Assembly: GCA_965372745.1 (NCBI GenBank)
Contig: CBDVDM010000024.1
Coordinates: forward strand, 1-26,938
DNA length: 26,938 nucleotides
Reading direction: 5' to 3'
Source of the DNA: VRUG01 sp965372745
GTDB lineage: Bacteria; Planctomycetota; Phycisphaerae; Sedimentisphaerales; Anaerobacaceae
Under the pieces are notes generated by a model, which saw nothing but the letters and a program-made list of their open reading frames with translations, was not told the DNA's origin and made no database searches. A program made the translations under genes and the position numbers. Positions 7,735-15,621 of this stretch are shown piece by piece; within the stretch, counting starts at the first letter, position 1, and each line of letters starts with the position of its first letter.

Positions 7735-8001
7735 TTATCTTTCTTCTTTTCTCTCATTGAGCAGTTTTCTAAGGCACTTATTTTCACGTCGTGTCGCTTC
7801 GAGGTCGAACAATTGATACTTTATACAAATGCGGAGATAGTCCAGAGATTCATGCAGGCTGCTGACACTTTTTTGTAGACGTTTGTGGTTGTCCTGCGCA
7901 TGCTTTGCAAGCGTTGCAAGCTTTATGTGTCGCGGGTCGATGGAACCCCCAAACTCCCTCACCAGTTCGTTAAGCTTCTCCTCAATATTTGTATTTTTCA
8001 T
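7735..8001 (-). CDS. Small coiled-coil protein, unknown function
   Basis: An 88-residue protein, MKNTNIEEKLNELVREFGG to LRKLLNERKEER. It is rich in Leu, Lys, Glu and Arg, with predicted helices at about 5-15, 25-55 and 60-85, and no signal peptide or membrane span. The middle (IKLATLAKHAQDNHKRLQKS) and the long C-terminal helix suggest a helical bundle or dimerising coiled coil. GGTGG lies just upstream of the ATG as a modest ribosome site. It stands alone between two non-coding stretches. Clean amino-acid composition and orderly heptads favour a real gene. I do not recognise the family; a nucleic-acid-binding or scaffold role would be a guess. Confidence 0.65.
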   Translation of the reverse strand: MKNTNIEEKLNELVREFGGSIDPRHIKLATLAKHAQDNHKRLQKSVSSLHESLDYLRICIKYQLFDLEATRRENKCLRKLLNERKEER

Positions 8002-8351
8002 ATTCCACCAACCCCTTTTCCCGACACAATTAACTTTTCAATCACCCTGCGTTGAGAGGTCTCCGAAGCCTTAAACGCCTATCTACTTTTGGTGCAAAAA
8101 TCATACCTAAACAGGGCGGAAATGCGACAGCAGCAGATTTTAAACTCCAATGGCCTTAGAAGAATATAAAACGAGCTTAGGATAACGGCTTTGAGCATTG
8201 TTCTAACTTTTCAAGGTGCGATTGTTGTAAGGATTAGTCATATATGTTGCAAAAAATCAACAAGAAATGTTTATTGAACGTTTTAAAGTATGGATAATAA
8301 CACTGCATATCAAAAGTTACGTGTAATGTTGTGTTTTTTAAACACTTATAT
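8002..8351. other. 350-base intergenic stretch, no gene seen
   Basis: AT-rich DNA between two leftward genes. It contains a rightward promoter-like pair (TTATTG near 8271 and GATAAT, 16 bases apart) that would fire antisense into the downstream membrane-protein gene, and a small GTGTTT/AAACAC hairpin just past that gene's stop codon. Neither is strong. No conserved repeat or RNA was recognised. Confidence 0.5.
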
Positions 8352-9359
8352 TCAGAAAACACTGTCGACAATAAAACCTGCACAGAAAAATATATCTATC
8401 GCCATAGCCGAGCAAATAACAATCCATCTGGTCAGGTGACTGTGTAAATTCGCTTTTATCATAAAAAATATAATAGCTGTTGCAACGGCACCGAGTACAT
8501 ACATCTGTGCGGTTTTTACCAGCAGCCTGCCGTACTGGTCACCAAACCCGCCGAATACCTGGAAATATTTCGTGGCTGATAACAATGTCACTATGGCGAG
8601 TATACTTAAAATTATTGCAGACGATAGTACCCACTTTTTATCTGCCGCACCTGCATAGACCAGCCCCTGCATACCTTCACCGATTATTATCGAACAGCAA
8701 AGAAGCGGAATTGTCAGCCAGATAACCGGGCTGATATTTAGAAGCGGGTTACAAAAAGCAGGGAGCAGGCCAGCAGCAAAGATTATCATAATTCCATATC
8801 GACGCGCTGCAAACAGCATGGAAAAACCTATAATCAGCGGCGCCACCGCCACATGATAGAAACCAAAAACAGGCAAACCTCTCTTCGCCATAACAAGTGG
8901 AACCGATAACCCCGCCAAATCAGCCGTGTTCAAATGCGTCTGTATGGGAATGGCAAAAAACCTGTAAGCCAAGCAGAGCTGAAAGAAAAACACAATCGCT
9001 GCAAAAGGCAGTATCAAAAGTATTACTGTTACCCATTGTCTTCGGGATTTATGAAAGATGGCAGCCGGACAAAAAAGCCACGGTATACCTGCCGCTAACA
9101 ACCCGACTATCGGGTGAAATTTAGCCAGCCCGAGCATAAAAGGGCCAAAGCCATACATCGCCCCTGCAAAAAACCGTGCCCAGAATCCGATTATCCAGCG
9201 GCTGCTTAGCACATAACAACCAAACGCCGCTAAACAAACATTTATGACAATCAGGTATTGAAATTTAGTGAAATGTTCGAAATATGGACCGTAGAGATAG
9301 ATTGCGAAACAAACATAAATTAACAATGCCGCCGCCGGTTTGAAAAAACTTTTACTCAT
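8352..9359 (-). CDS. Polytopic integral membrane protein, unknown function
   Basis: A 335-residue protein that is hydrophobic nearly throughout, with roughly nine to ten membrane helices. Examples are AALLIYVCFAIYLYG near the start, WVTVILLILPFAAIVFFF, LLPAFCNPLLNISPVIWLTIPLL, WVLSSAIILSILAIVTLL and WIVICSAMAIDIFFCAGF at the end. Short loops (HKSRRQ, GAADKK) carry the charge. There is no signature of a known transporter, glycosyltransferase or enzyme that I can name; the overall style resembles large membrane glycosyltransferase-like or uncharacterised planctomycete proteins, but no catalytic motif is visible. The ribosome site is weak. It sits downstream of the palindrome-rich spacer at 9389-9491 that separates it from purM. 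Confidence 0.75.
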   Translation of the reverse strand: MSKSFFKPAAALLIYVCFAIYLYGPYFEHFTKFQYLIVINVCLAAFGCYVLSSRWIIGFWARFFAGAMYGFGPFMLGLAKFHPIVGLLAAGIPWLFCPAAIFHKSRRQWVTVILLILPFAAIVFFFQLCLAYRFFAIPIQTHLNTADLAGLSVPLVMAKRGLPVFGFYHVAVAPLIIGFSMLFAARRYGIMIIFAAGLLPAFCNPLLNISPVIWLTIPLLCCSIIIGEGMQGLVYAGAADKKWVLSSAIILSILAIVTLLSATKYFQVFGGFGDQYGRLLVKTAQMYVLGAVATAIIFFMIKANLHSHLTRWIVICSAMAIDIFFCAGFIVDSVF

Positions 9360-9388
9360 TTTGAACTGCCTGTAAAAGGTTTTTAGGT

Positions 9389-9491
9389 ATCCCGGTTTAT
9401 CGGGATTGTTTAGCCCTGCTGCTTGCGGCAGGGGTTTAACCGTCGCCGGCCTGCCACGCCGTAGCTTTATGAGAAGGCGGGCACGGCGACG
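9389..9491. repeat. Cluster of three palindromic elements between purM and the membrane-protein gene
   Basis: Three hairpins stand in a row. ATCCCG/CGGGAT spans 9389-9406. CCCTGC (9414-9419) pairs with GCAGGG (9428-9433). A longer stem pairs CGTCGCC (9441-9447) with GGCGACG (9485-9491) and GCCTGCC (9449-9455) with GGCGGGC (9476-9482). The last resembles REP-like GCCTGCC...GGCGGGC elements common in intergenic DNA of many bacteria. It lies past the purM stop and could also act as a transcription or RNA-stability block. GC content is clearly higher than in the surrounding genes. Confidence 0.7.
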
Positions 9492-9532
9492 AGGTTCGCT
9501 CAGGTCACTTAATAACCATAACTGTTATCAGA

Positions 9533-10600
9533 CTATTTGAGAATTACTTTGCCGCTGCCTGTTGTGATTCTGCCGAGCCTGTAAACCTTTTCGCCATATT
9601 TTGTTAATTTTCTTTCTATTGAATCAGCGAAATCCTCTGCTACTATCAACACAAACCCGATACCCATATTAAATGTTCGATACATCTCCTCTTCTTCCAC
9701 AGGCCCTTTGCTTTGCAGAAAATCAAATATCTTGTGTCGAGGCCAGCTCGATTTCTTTATCACCGCATCGCAGTCTTTTGGCAGCACGCGAGGTACATTA
9801 CCAACCAGTCCCCCGCCGGTAATATGACTCATGCCGTGCACTACTCGTTTGACTTTATATTGCCAAAGCAGTTTGATTACCGCTTTGACGTAGATTCTGG
9901 TCGGCTCCAAAAGAGCTTCGCTTATCGTTAAACCATCGAGTTTAGCCGGTGTGTCTGTCATTTTGTAATTGCATTTTTTAAAACAGATATTTCGTGCAAG
10001 CGTATAGCCGTTGCTGTGCAGACCGCTTGAGCCTAATCCTAAAATTACATCGCCCTTGGAGATTATGCTGCCGTCGATGATTTTTTTTCGCTCAACAACC
10101 CCAACGGCAAAGCCGGCCATATCGAAGTCGCCTCTGCGATATGTATCCGGCATCTCTGCGGTTTCACCGCCTATTAAAGCACAGTTTGCCAACTTACAGC
10201 CCGCAGCTACACCCTTTACCATTTCAGCTATCACAGCAGGCTCGAGTTTATGGACTGCCAGGTAATCCAGAAAAAATAAAGGCTCAGCCCCCTGTACCAG
10301 CATGTCATTAACACTCATCGCTACAAGGTCAATTCCTACGGTATCATATTTTTTTATTTGACCTGCCAACTGGACCTTACTGCCGACCCCATCGGTACAC
10401 GCCACGAGTACCGGGTTTTTGTAATTTCGTTTAAAAAGTTTCTCATCGTAGTCTAACCGAAACATCCCCGCAAAACCGCCGGTTGTCCCCATAACCCGTG
10501 GCCCGAATGTACTTGCAACACAGGTGCTGATTTTCTCTACCATCTCGTCATTGGCATCGATACTTACACCGGACTGTGAATAGCTGAGATATTTACTCAT
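9533..10600 (-). CDS. purM: Phosphoribosylformylglycinamidine cyclo-ligase (AIR synthetase)
   Basis: A 355-residue cytoplasmic enzyme that closes the imidazole ring, converting FGAM to AIR with ATP in step five of purine synthesis. Family marks: YSQSGVSIDANDEMV at the start, VACTDGVGSKVQLA, GIDLVAMSVNDMLVQGAEPLFFLDYLA (the ATP and metal-binding core), LIGGETAEMPD, GLGSSGLHSNGYTLAR, HITGGGLVGNVPRVLP, and a C-terminal MGIGFVLIV segment. Length is close to the usual 345. Its ATG lies inside the end of purF (ATGAGTAA overlap of eight bases), so the two are translationally coupled. It is the last gene of this leftward group, followed by the palindrome cluster. Confidence 0.97.
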   Translation of the reverse strand: MSKYLSYSQSGVSIDANDEMVEKISTCVASTFGPRVMGTTGGFAGMFRLDYDEKLFKRNYKNPVLVACTDGVGSKVQLAGQIKKYDTVGIDLVAMSVNDMLVQGAEPLFFLDYLAVHKLEPAVIAEMVKGVAAGCKLANCALIGGETAEMPDTYRRGDFDMAGFAVGVVERKKIIDGSIISKGDVILGLGSSGLHSNGYTLARNICFKKCNYKMTDTPAKLDGLTISEALLEPTRIYVKAVIKLLWQYKVKRVVHGMSHITGGGLVGNVPRVLPKDCDAVIKKSSWPRHKIFDFLQSKGPVEEEEMYRTFNMGIGFVLIVAEDFADSIERKLTKYGEKVYRLGRITTGSGKVILK

Positions 10601-12041
10601 CGGTTTCTGTTATATCATCAAACATGTTAAGCTGATAGTGTTCCATAACGAATTTGTTTACTATAATATCAACCGGAATCGGGTATTTGCCGCTCCAGCA
10701 GGCGCTGCAATAATGGTCTTCCGGCAAGGCTGCACACCCCAGCATCCCTTCCAGCGATGTATACCCGACACTATCAACTTCGAGGAATTCTTTAATCTGT
10801 TCCAGATTGCGATTATTAGCCAACAGCTCTTCTTTAGTCGGAAAATCAACACCGTAAAAGCATGGAAATCTTATTGGCGGACAACTGACCCGCATATGAA
10901 TCTCTTTTGCACCGAATTCCCGCAAAACCCTTATTTTGCTTCTCGTGGTTGTGCCGCGAACTATTGAATCATCAACCACAACTACACGCTTTCCTTCAAT
11001 AACCTCTTTTACGACAGCCAGTTTAAGTTTTACCGCTGTTTCTCTCGATTTCTGGTCCGGCGCAATAAATGTTCTGCCGATATAGTGACTTCTCACTAAT
11101 CCCATGTCAAAAGGTATCCCGCTTTGTTCGCAATAGCCTATCGCCGCTGCGGTGCCTGAATCCGGTACCGGTATTACAACATCAGCGTCTGCCGGATGCT
11201 CTTTTGCAAGTTGCCTGCCGACTTTTTTTCGGAATTCATGAACGTTTTCTCCGAAGAGATAACTGTTCTGTTTGGAAAAATAAATATGCTCAAAAAGACA
11301 ATGTGCCGGCTTAATTGTACCTGGTTTGACAAAAAATCTGCTGCTTACTCCATTTTTGTCTAAGGTGACAATCTCGCCAGGCTCGACTTCGCGTATAAAC
11401 TTTGCGCCTATGGCATCGAGAGCACAGCTTTCACTGGCAACAACATAAGCACCCTCTTCAGTTTGGCCGATACACAACGGATGAATACCATAGGGGTCAC
11501 GTGCTGCCTCAATGCGGTCATCGAATAAAAACAGAAGGCAATATGCTCCCTGCAGATGGTTTAAAACATGTGCCAGAGGGTCAGCTTTGCTGACATGAGT
11601 TGGTTTAGCCAGAAGATGCGTAATTATTTCCGTATCGCTGGTGCATTTGAAGATACTTCCGTAAGCTTCGTACTCATCGCGTAATAAAGAAGCATTTATA
11701 AGATTGCCGTTATGTGCAACAGCTACCTGACCGCGGGAATACTCACTCAATAAAGGCTGGCTGTTAATTGAGTTGCTTGAACCGGTTGTTGAGTACCTGA
11801 CATGCCCTATCGCTATCGGATTAGCCAATTTTTTCAACATTTGACTGCTGGTTCTAAAGACCCTGCCGACAGTCCCCATCCCCTTGGCGCATTTGATAAA
11901 CTCACCGTTGCTTGAGGCTATACCTGCTGATTCCTGGCCACGGTGCTGTAAGCTGTATAAACCAAGATAGGTCTGTTGAACAGCATCGGGGTCGCCGAAA
12001 ATCCCGAAAAGACCGCACTCTTCTTTTTTGTCCGAAGTCAT
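10593..12041 (-). CDS. purF: Amidophosphoribosyltransferase
   Basis: A 482-residue enzyme for the first committed purine step, making phosphoribosylamine from PRPP and glutamine. It begins MTSDKKEECGLFGIFG: an eight-residue propeptide precedes the N-terminal nucleophile Cys9, as in the Bacillus-type enzyme. The glutaminase domain shows QHRGQESAGI and VAHNGNLIN; the phosphoribosyl domain shows the PRPP loop VVVVDDSIVRGTT. Cysteines in PAHCLFE, VSCPPIRFPC and HYCSAC occupy the places of the 4Fe-4S ligands of Bacillus PurF, so an oxygen-sensitive cluster is likely. The ribosome site is GAGGT about 13 bases before the ATG. The coupled overlap with purM indicates an operon, and the thioesterase gene 84 bases upstream may share it. 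Confidence 0.97.
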   Translation of the reverse strand: MTSDKKEECGLFGIFGDPDAVQQTYLGLYSLQHRGQESAGIASSNGEFIKCAKGMGTVGRVFRTSSQMLKKLANPIAIGHVRYSTTGSSNSINSQPLLSEYSRGQVAVAHNGNLINASLLRDEYEAYGSIFKCTSDTEIITHLLAKPTHVSKADPLAHVLNHLQGAYCLLFLFDDRIEAARDPYGIHPLCIGQTEEGAYVVASESCALDAIGAKFIREVEPGEIVTLDKNGVSSRFFVKPGTIKPAHCLFEHIYFSKQNSYLFGENVHEFRKKVGRQLAKEHPADADVVIPVPDSGTAAAIGYCEQSGIPFDMGLVRSHYIGRTFIAPDQKSRETAVKLKLAVVKEVIEGKRVVVVDDSIVRGTTTRSKIRVLREFGAKEIHMRVSCPPIRFPCFYGVDFPTKEELLANNRNLEQIKEFLEVDSVGYTSLEGMLGCAALPEDHYCSACWSGKYPIPVDIIVNKFVMEHYQLNMFDDITETDE

Positions 12042-12125
12042 TTAAAGACAAAAACCTCACAAAGGCAGTTGAAATTGAACTGTAATTGACCCAGCCGCTT
12101 AGTTTAGCGAACAGATTGAATTAAG

Positions 12126-12551
12126 TCAAACAATTAGGTCTGCCGGATACATAAATTTAGGTATGCGCCGGATTTTACCATTCTCATTAACGCAGGCCAA
12201 TATGCTCGAACCCTCCGCTATTATCACTGAATCGCTGCAGCGGGTAAGTTTATAAACATGTTCAATTTTACTCGCAGTTACCGTTGAACAGCTTGTTTCA
12301 AGCTGCAGTTTTTCGTCATATCTGGCTGCCTGGCGATACTTTATATCTAATCGCGCCACCACAAAAAGCACACCCGCCGCCTCTAAGTCTTTGTATGCTA
12401 CTTTATTAACCCTGAGAAGCTCTGTCCGCCCCATCTCGAACCACACCGGGTATACGCTATGATGAATCACCCCGCCCTGGTCTGTTTCAGAATACCGAGG
12501 CACAATTTCTATCGTATGGCTTTGAATAGTTATTCGTTCGGGAAAATCCAT
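12126..12551 (-). CDS. Acyl-CoA thioesterase of the YbgC/FadM (4HBT hotdog) family
   Basis: A 141-residue hotdog-fold protein. The start at 12551 (MDFPERITIQ) is preferred over an in-frame upstream ATG because GAGGCGAAG lies just before it and the upstream residues are not family-like. The catalytic region YSETDQGGVIHHSVYPVWFEMGRTELLR matches the YbgC pattern, with the expected Asp24 and following His residues. The rest (VVARLDIKYRQAARYDEKLQL, EGSSILACVNENGKIRRIP) fits as well. Likely activity is hydrolysis of acyl-CoA thioesters, with the substrate unknown; members often serve with Tol-Pal or lipid genes, but here the neighbours are purine genes. It is divergent from the parvulin lipoprotein gene. 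Confidence 0.9.
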   Translation of the reverse strand: MDFPERITIQSHTIEIVPRYSETDQGGVIHHSVYPVWFEMGRTELLRVNKVAYKDLEAAGVLFVVARLDIKYRQAARYDEKLQLETSCSTVTASKIEHVYKLTRCSDSVIIAEGSSILACVNENGKIRRIPKFMYPADLIV

Positions 12552-12642
12552 ATCTTCGCCTCTAATAGAACCATATCCTGTGAAACCATCACCAAAAATA
12601 ACAAAACAATAGTTATTTGCAAGAATCAACCACAAAAAAATA

Positions 12643-12671
12643 TTGACTTATTAACCTTTCAATGAGATAAT
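12643..12671 (+). promoter_or_regulatory. Strong sigma-70-type promoter for the parvulin lipoprotein gene
   Basis: TTGACT (12643-12648) and GATAAT (12666-12671) are 17 bases apart. The expected start near 12678 leaves about 53 bases before the chosen ATG at 12731. The upstream alternative ATG at 12686 would have a leader too short for a ribosome site. Confidence 0.7.
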
Positions 12672-12730
12672 CACGCCCTCTTGTTATGAGGAAAAGCATA
12701 GTTTTTAGAATCTACGAAAGGATGTATTTT

Positions 12731-13945
12731 ATGAAAAGTTATATGACAATTGTATCGATTATCTTAGTGCTTATGACCATTTGCGGCTGCCAGCCCGAAG
12801 CAGAGGTGAAAACCGACCAGGCTCCACTGGTTGCCGAACCAGAAACTAAACCTGCAACATCCCCTGAGCAACCCGCCCAGGTACAGGTAGAAAAAATTGT
12901 AACTGAACAGCAGGCCGAAGCGCCTGTTGACAAGCCTGCAGTAAAACAAGTTATTGCAGAAGCTGTTATCGAAGCCCAGGTACAGGCTGACAGACTGCTC
13001 GTTACCATTAATGGTCTCGAAATTCACGAAAGTGAAGTATTAGAGATGGTAAAACCCCAGCTCAACAGAGTAGCACAAAGAGCAAACCCAGAGCAGCTCA
13101 AACAGTATAAACAGCAACTCATACAAGGAACAATTGAGAAAATTATTGTCGAAAAACTGCTGGATGAAAAGGTAAAAGCAGGCAATGTCACGGTAACCGA
13201 CGAAGAAGTCGATGCGAAAATCCTGGAGTTGGCCTCCAGTCAGCAGCCTCCGTTATCAATGGAAGATTTCAAGGCACTGGTTGAGGCTTATGGACAGGAT
13301 TTCGAAGAGACCAGAAAAGGCATCAGAAAGGGACTGTGTTATCAGAAGGTCGTAGAGTCTCAATGGAATGATAATGAGAACGAGGTCGCCGAGAGTGAGG
13401 TTCAGGATTATTATAACGAAAATAAACAACAGTTTGAAACTCCAGAACAGGTCAGGGCAAGCCATATTCTCATAAAAGTAGACACCTCTGACCCTAACGC
13501 CGACCCTAACCAGCTCAAAGCTGCCGCCAAAGCAGAAACTGAAAAATTGCTCGAACAAATCAAGTCAGGTGCAGACTTTGCCGAATTGGCAAAGCAACAT
13601 TCAGCCTGTCCATCTTCAGCCAGAGGTGGGGATTTAGGTCCATTTACAAGAGGTCGAATGGCCCCGCCTTTTGAAAAAGCTGCTTTCGAGCTTGAGGTCG
13701 GCCAGGTAAGTGACATAGTGGAAACACAATTTGGATACCATATAATTAAAGTAGCGGAACATCAAAAAACCGGCACTTTAAAATATGACGAGGTTAAAGA
13801 CGATTTATTGGATACGCTGAAACAGCAAAAGCAGCAACAGCTTGCCCAGGAATATATAATGGCGTTAAAAGCTGAGGCAGATATTGTTTATCCACCCGGG
13901 AAAAAGCCTATGCGTCCCAGGCGTCCTATGTCCCCGCAAAGGTAA
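12731..13945 (+). CDS. Peptidyl-prolyl isomerase lipoprotein (SurA/PrsA-like, parvulin domain)
   Basis: A 404-residue predicted lipoprotein that would assist folding of exported proteins in the periplasm. The start at 12731 is chosen because AAAGGA lies eight bases upstream and the product opens with a lipoprotein signal: MKSYMTIVSIILVLMTICGC, lipid-bearing Cys20. An Ala/Pro/Glu/Gln-rich linker runs to about 85. A helical SurA_N-like chaperone domain spans about 88-235 (VTINGLEIHESEVLEMV, IEKIIVEKLLDEKV). One PpiC/parvulin domain spans about 238-345 (VRASHILIKV, ARGGDLGPFTRGRMAPPFEKAAF, QFGYHIIKVAEH). The tail is Lys/Arg/Pro-rich (GKKPMRPRRPMSPQR). An Asp-Pro-Asn insert (SDPNADPNQ) inside the parvulin domain is planctomycete-like. 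It has its own promoter and is probably a single-gene unit. Confidence 0.93.
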   Translation: MKSYMTIVSIILVLMTICGCQPEAEVKTDQAPLVAEPETKPATSPEQPAQVQVEKIVTEQQAEAPVDKPAVKQVIAEAVIEAQVQADRLLVTINGLEIHESEVLEMVKPQLNRVAQRANPEQLKQYKQQLIQGTIEKIIVEKLLDEKVKAGNVTVTDEEVDAKILELASSQQPPLSMEDFKALVEAYGQDFEETRKGIRKGLCYQKVVESQWNDNENEVAESEVQDYYNENKQQFETPEQVRASHILIKVDTSDPNADPNQLKAAAKAETEKLLEQIKSGADFAELAKQHSACPSSARGGDLGPFTRGRMAPPFEKAAFELEVGQVSDIVETQFGYHIIKVAEHQKTGTLKYDEVKDDLLDTLKQQKQQQLAQEYIMALKAEADIVYPPGKKPMRPRRPMSPQR

Positions 13946-13956
13946 CATATATTGAT

Positions 13957-13971
13957 GGGTTTTTAAAACCC
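13957..13971. terminator. Hairpin between converging genes, possible terminator
   Basis: GGGTTTT and AAAACCC form a nearly loopless perfect palindrome eleven bases after the lipoprotein gene and six bases before the opposing stop codon. There is no clear T run on either side, so termination is uncertain. Confidence 0.4.
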
Positions 13972-13977
13972 GAAAAA

Positions 13978-14685
13978 TCAGGCTAATGCCGTCTCTGCTG
14001 ACAGCTCTTCCAGATCCAATGCTCCGGTTTCGATATTAAGCTGATTCATGAAATGCTCAGCGGCGGAAAGTCGCTGCTTAGCCAAGCTGCGTACTGATTC
14101 AAAACGAAAACTTTCTTTCAAGCGTGCCTGCCAGTAGCGATAGTCTATTTTCCTCTTCCATATTTGAAGAGCGTCAGAAACACTTTTGCCTGTGATGGTG
14201 TAGCGTCTGAATTCCTGAAACAGCCCGACTGCCCCCATATCATCCAGATTACGCGCATCTGAAAGCATCATCGCCTCCGGTCTTTGGGCAAAATTGCCGT
14301 GAGCTTCAGCGATAATACTATTGATTTTTTCGATTTTATCACCTTTTATCAGGACGGAAAGTTTATCCAGCACAATTTCCGTACAGCTATGGACCAAATT
14401 GTCACCATTGTTGCCGAAAACCGAATTCTTTGCGTGTTTTTTTTCTTTATAATGACGGGCAAGACCGGCGTCACTAAAATACGTAGCTACTATCAGACAA
14501 AACCGGTCTATCTGTAAGTTGGCTTTACTTAGCTCTGGCAGACGAATGATACACTCGACATTGCAGACTAATCTTTGGGCACGGTCCCAGAGAGAAACGT
14601 CTGAACCATTGGCCGCCGTGGATATGATGAGTGCTTGCCTGGAAAGTTTTTTTACTTCTTCTAATACCGAGTCCGCTTCGTACAT
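13978..14685 (-). CDS. HD-domain-like protein with degenerate metal-binding residues
   Basis: A 235-residue cytoplasmic protein. The ATG at 14685 is preferred over an adjacent TTG; AAGGAA lies nine bases upstream. Its order of motifs follows the YedJ-type HD phosphohydrolases: a helix at 31-49 where H-D-x-x-H is expected but WDRAQ is found, ATYFSD at 67-72 where the HD pair should be (S71 in place of His), IIAEAHGNF at 124-132 with the third-motif His129 kept, and LSDARNLDDMGAVGLFQEF at 141-159 where QDADRLDALGAIG is typical (R145 in place of Asp). The C-terminal KRKIDYRYW...RFESVRSLAKQR helices also fit. Most metal ligands are lost, so it is likely a non-catalytic relative used for binding or regulation. 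Function unknown. Confidence 0.75.
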   Translation of the reverse strand: MYEADSVLEEVKKLSRQALIISTAANGSDVSLWDRAQRLVCNVECIIRLPELSKANLQIDRFCLIVATYFSDAGLARHYKEKKHAKNSVFGNNGDNLVHSCTEIVLDKLSVLIKGDKIEKINSIIAEAHGNFAQRPEAMMLSDARNLDDMGAVGLFQEFRRYTITGKSVSDALQIWKRKIDYRYWQARLKESFRFESVRSLAKQRLSAAEHFMNQLNIETGALDLEELSAETALA

Positions 14686-14718
14686 CAATTTTCATTCCTT
14701 GAAAACTCAACGTCAGAA

Positions 14719-14747
14719 TATGTAACAAAAATCGCGTGTTTCGTCAA
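14719..14747 (-). promoter_or_regulatory. Candidate promoter of the HD-like gene
   Basis: Leftward TTGACG (14742-14747) and TACATA (14719-14724) are 17 bases apart. The -35 is good and the -10 is poor. Confidence 0.4.
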
Positions 14748-14882
14748 GCTTTTTTTAAACTTTTAGAGCACTTTAATACCTTTCTGGAAGATTGTCACGA
14801 TGTATGAAGCTAACAACAATTCAAGCTTAAGACCAAAACAGTTTTAAATCGCAAAATTTTTGCCAAAATTTACAGTAATTTG

Positions 14883-14911
14883 TTGGAATACGCCGATGTC
14901 TACAGTATAAA
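14883..14911 (+). promoter_or_regulatory. Candidate promoter of the amidase-like exported protein gene
   Basis: TTGGAA (14883-14888) and TATAAA (14906-14911) are 17 bases apart, placing a start near 14918, about 57 bases before the chosen ATG. Confidence 0.5.
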
Positions 14912-14974
14912 TACATTTATCTTCATTTGGTACGCATCGTATCTGTGTTTTGGATTTTTCAGGGACGAAAAAAA

Positions 14975-15523
14975 ATGTCAAGCCAGCCAAGGGTGGCAAA
15001 AGTTTGGGCGGTATTACTACTTTCGATGACGTTGGGGGCGGTCATCTTGATGGCCTTTGGCAATCACCCTCCTTCAGCTGGTGCATTTTCTCTCTGGAGT
15101 TATTGCCGGCTCGACCCTGTCAGCGAAACAATTGCCTCTCAGGCTACTCAATCACCTAACCGCTGGAACTGCATCGAAGTTTTTTACAGCAACACAAAAG
15201 CCGGGAACATAGAACAGCTTGCCTCGCTTAACGGCCTGACAAGTATTGAAGACCTTAATTTTCATTTCTGTATTTGCAATGACCTCGGCGGAAGAGACGG
15301 ACAAATACAGTCAACTGAAAAATGGCAAAGACAATGGTCGATAATACCGGGCAGAACATGGTATGGAACGGGCCAGACAATCAGAATCTGTGTTATTGCA
15401 GATGGCAAAACGACTCATCCAACAGACTATCAGGTAAAAAGAACCTATACACTGGTAGAAGGACTATGCAGAAAATTTAATATTACCCCGGACCGTATTT
15501 ATTATCCAGACAACTGGCAATAA
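14975..15523 (+). CDS. Exported amidase_2/PGRP-like protein lacking the zinc ligands
   Basis: A 182-residue protein. The start at 14975 follows AGGGACG and gives a signal or anchor helix (VAKVWAVLLLSMTLGAVILMAFG at 7-29); an upstream ATG at 14927 only adds poor sequence. The rest follows the layout of N-acetylmuramoyl-L-alanine amidase_2 / T7-lysozyme domains: NRWNCIEVFYSNTKAGN (62-78) aligns with the W..I.VHHSAT..GN strand, NFHFCICNDLGGRDGQIQSTEKWQRQ (95-120) with GYHFVI.N.G...G.I...RW..Q, TIRICVIAD (135-143) with the IGICLVG strand, and HPTDYQVKRTYTLVEGLCRKFNITPDRIYY (148-177) with the final helix. The first zinc His is replaced by Phe70, the catalytic Tyr by Phe96, and the last His and Cys/Asp region is missing because the protein ends at YPDNWQ. 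It probably binds peptidoglycan or a partner without cleaving it. Confidence 0.75.
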   Translation: MSSQPRVAKVWAVLLLSMTLGAVILMAFGNHPPSAGAFSLWSYCRLDPVSETIASQATQSPNRWNCIEVFYSNTKAGNIEQLASLNGLTSIEDLNFHFCICNDLGGRDGQIQSTEKWQRQWSIIPGRTWYGTGQTIRICVIADGKTTHPTDYQVKRTYTLVEGLCRKFNITPDRIYYPDNWQ

Positions 15524-15543
15524 TAAAACCATACAACATTAAG

Positions 15544-15583
15544 AAAAAGGCTGTGCATTTCTCTGATGCACAGCCTTTTTTTT
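15544..15583 (+). terminator. Strong Rho-independent terminator
   Basis: A perfect ten-base stem (GGCTGTGCAT at 15549-15558 with ATGCACAGCC at 15566-15575) has a seven-base loop, an A run before it and eight T after it. It ends the amidase-like gene 25 bases after its stop codon. Confidence 0.95.
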
Positions 15584-15621
15584 CTAAACGATGATATGGT
15601 TGCTGACAGTCTTCTTATCTA

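Noticed and set aside
10157..10169. GCGGTTTCACCGC inside purM, matching the intergenic repeat core
   Set aside because: It encodes the conserved GGETA motif of PurM on the minus strand, so the match is explained by coding constraint.
12686..12730. Upstream ATG for the parvulin lipoprotein
   Set aside because: It would lie about eight bases after the predicted transcription start and would put 15 charged or irregular residues before a clean lipoprotein signal.
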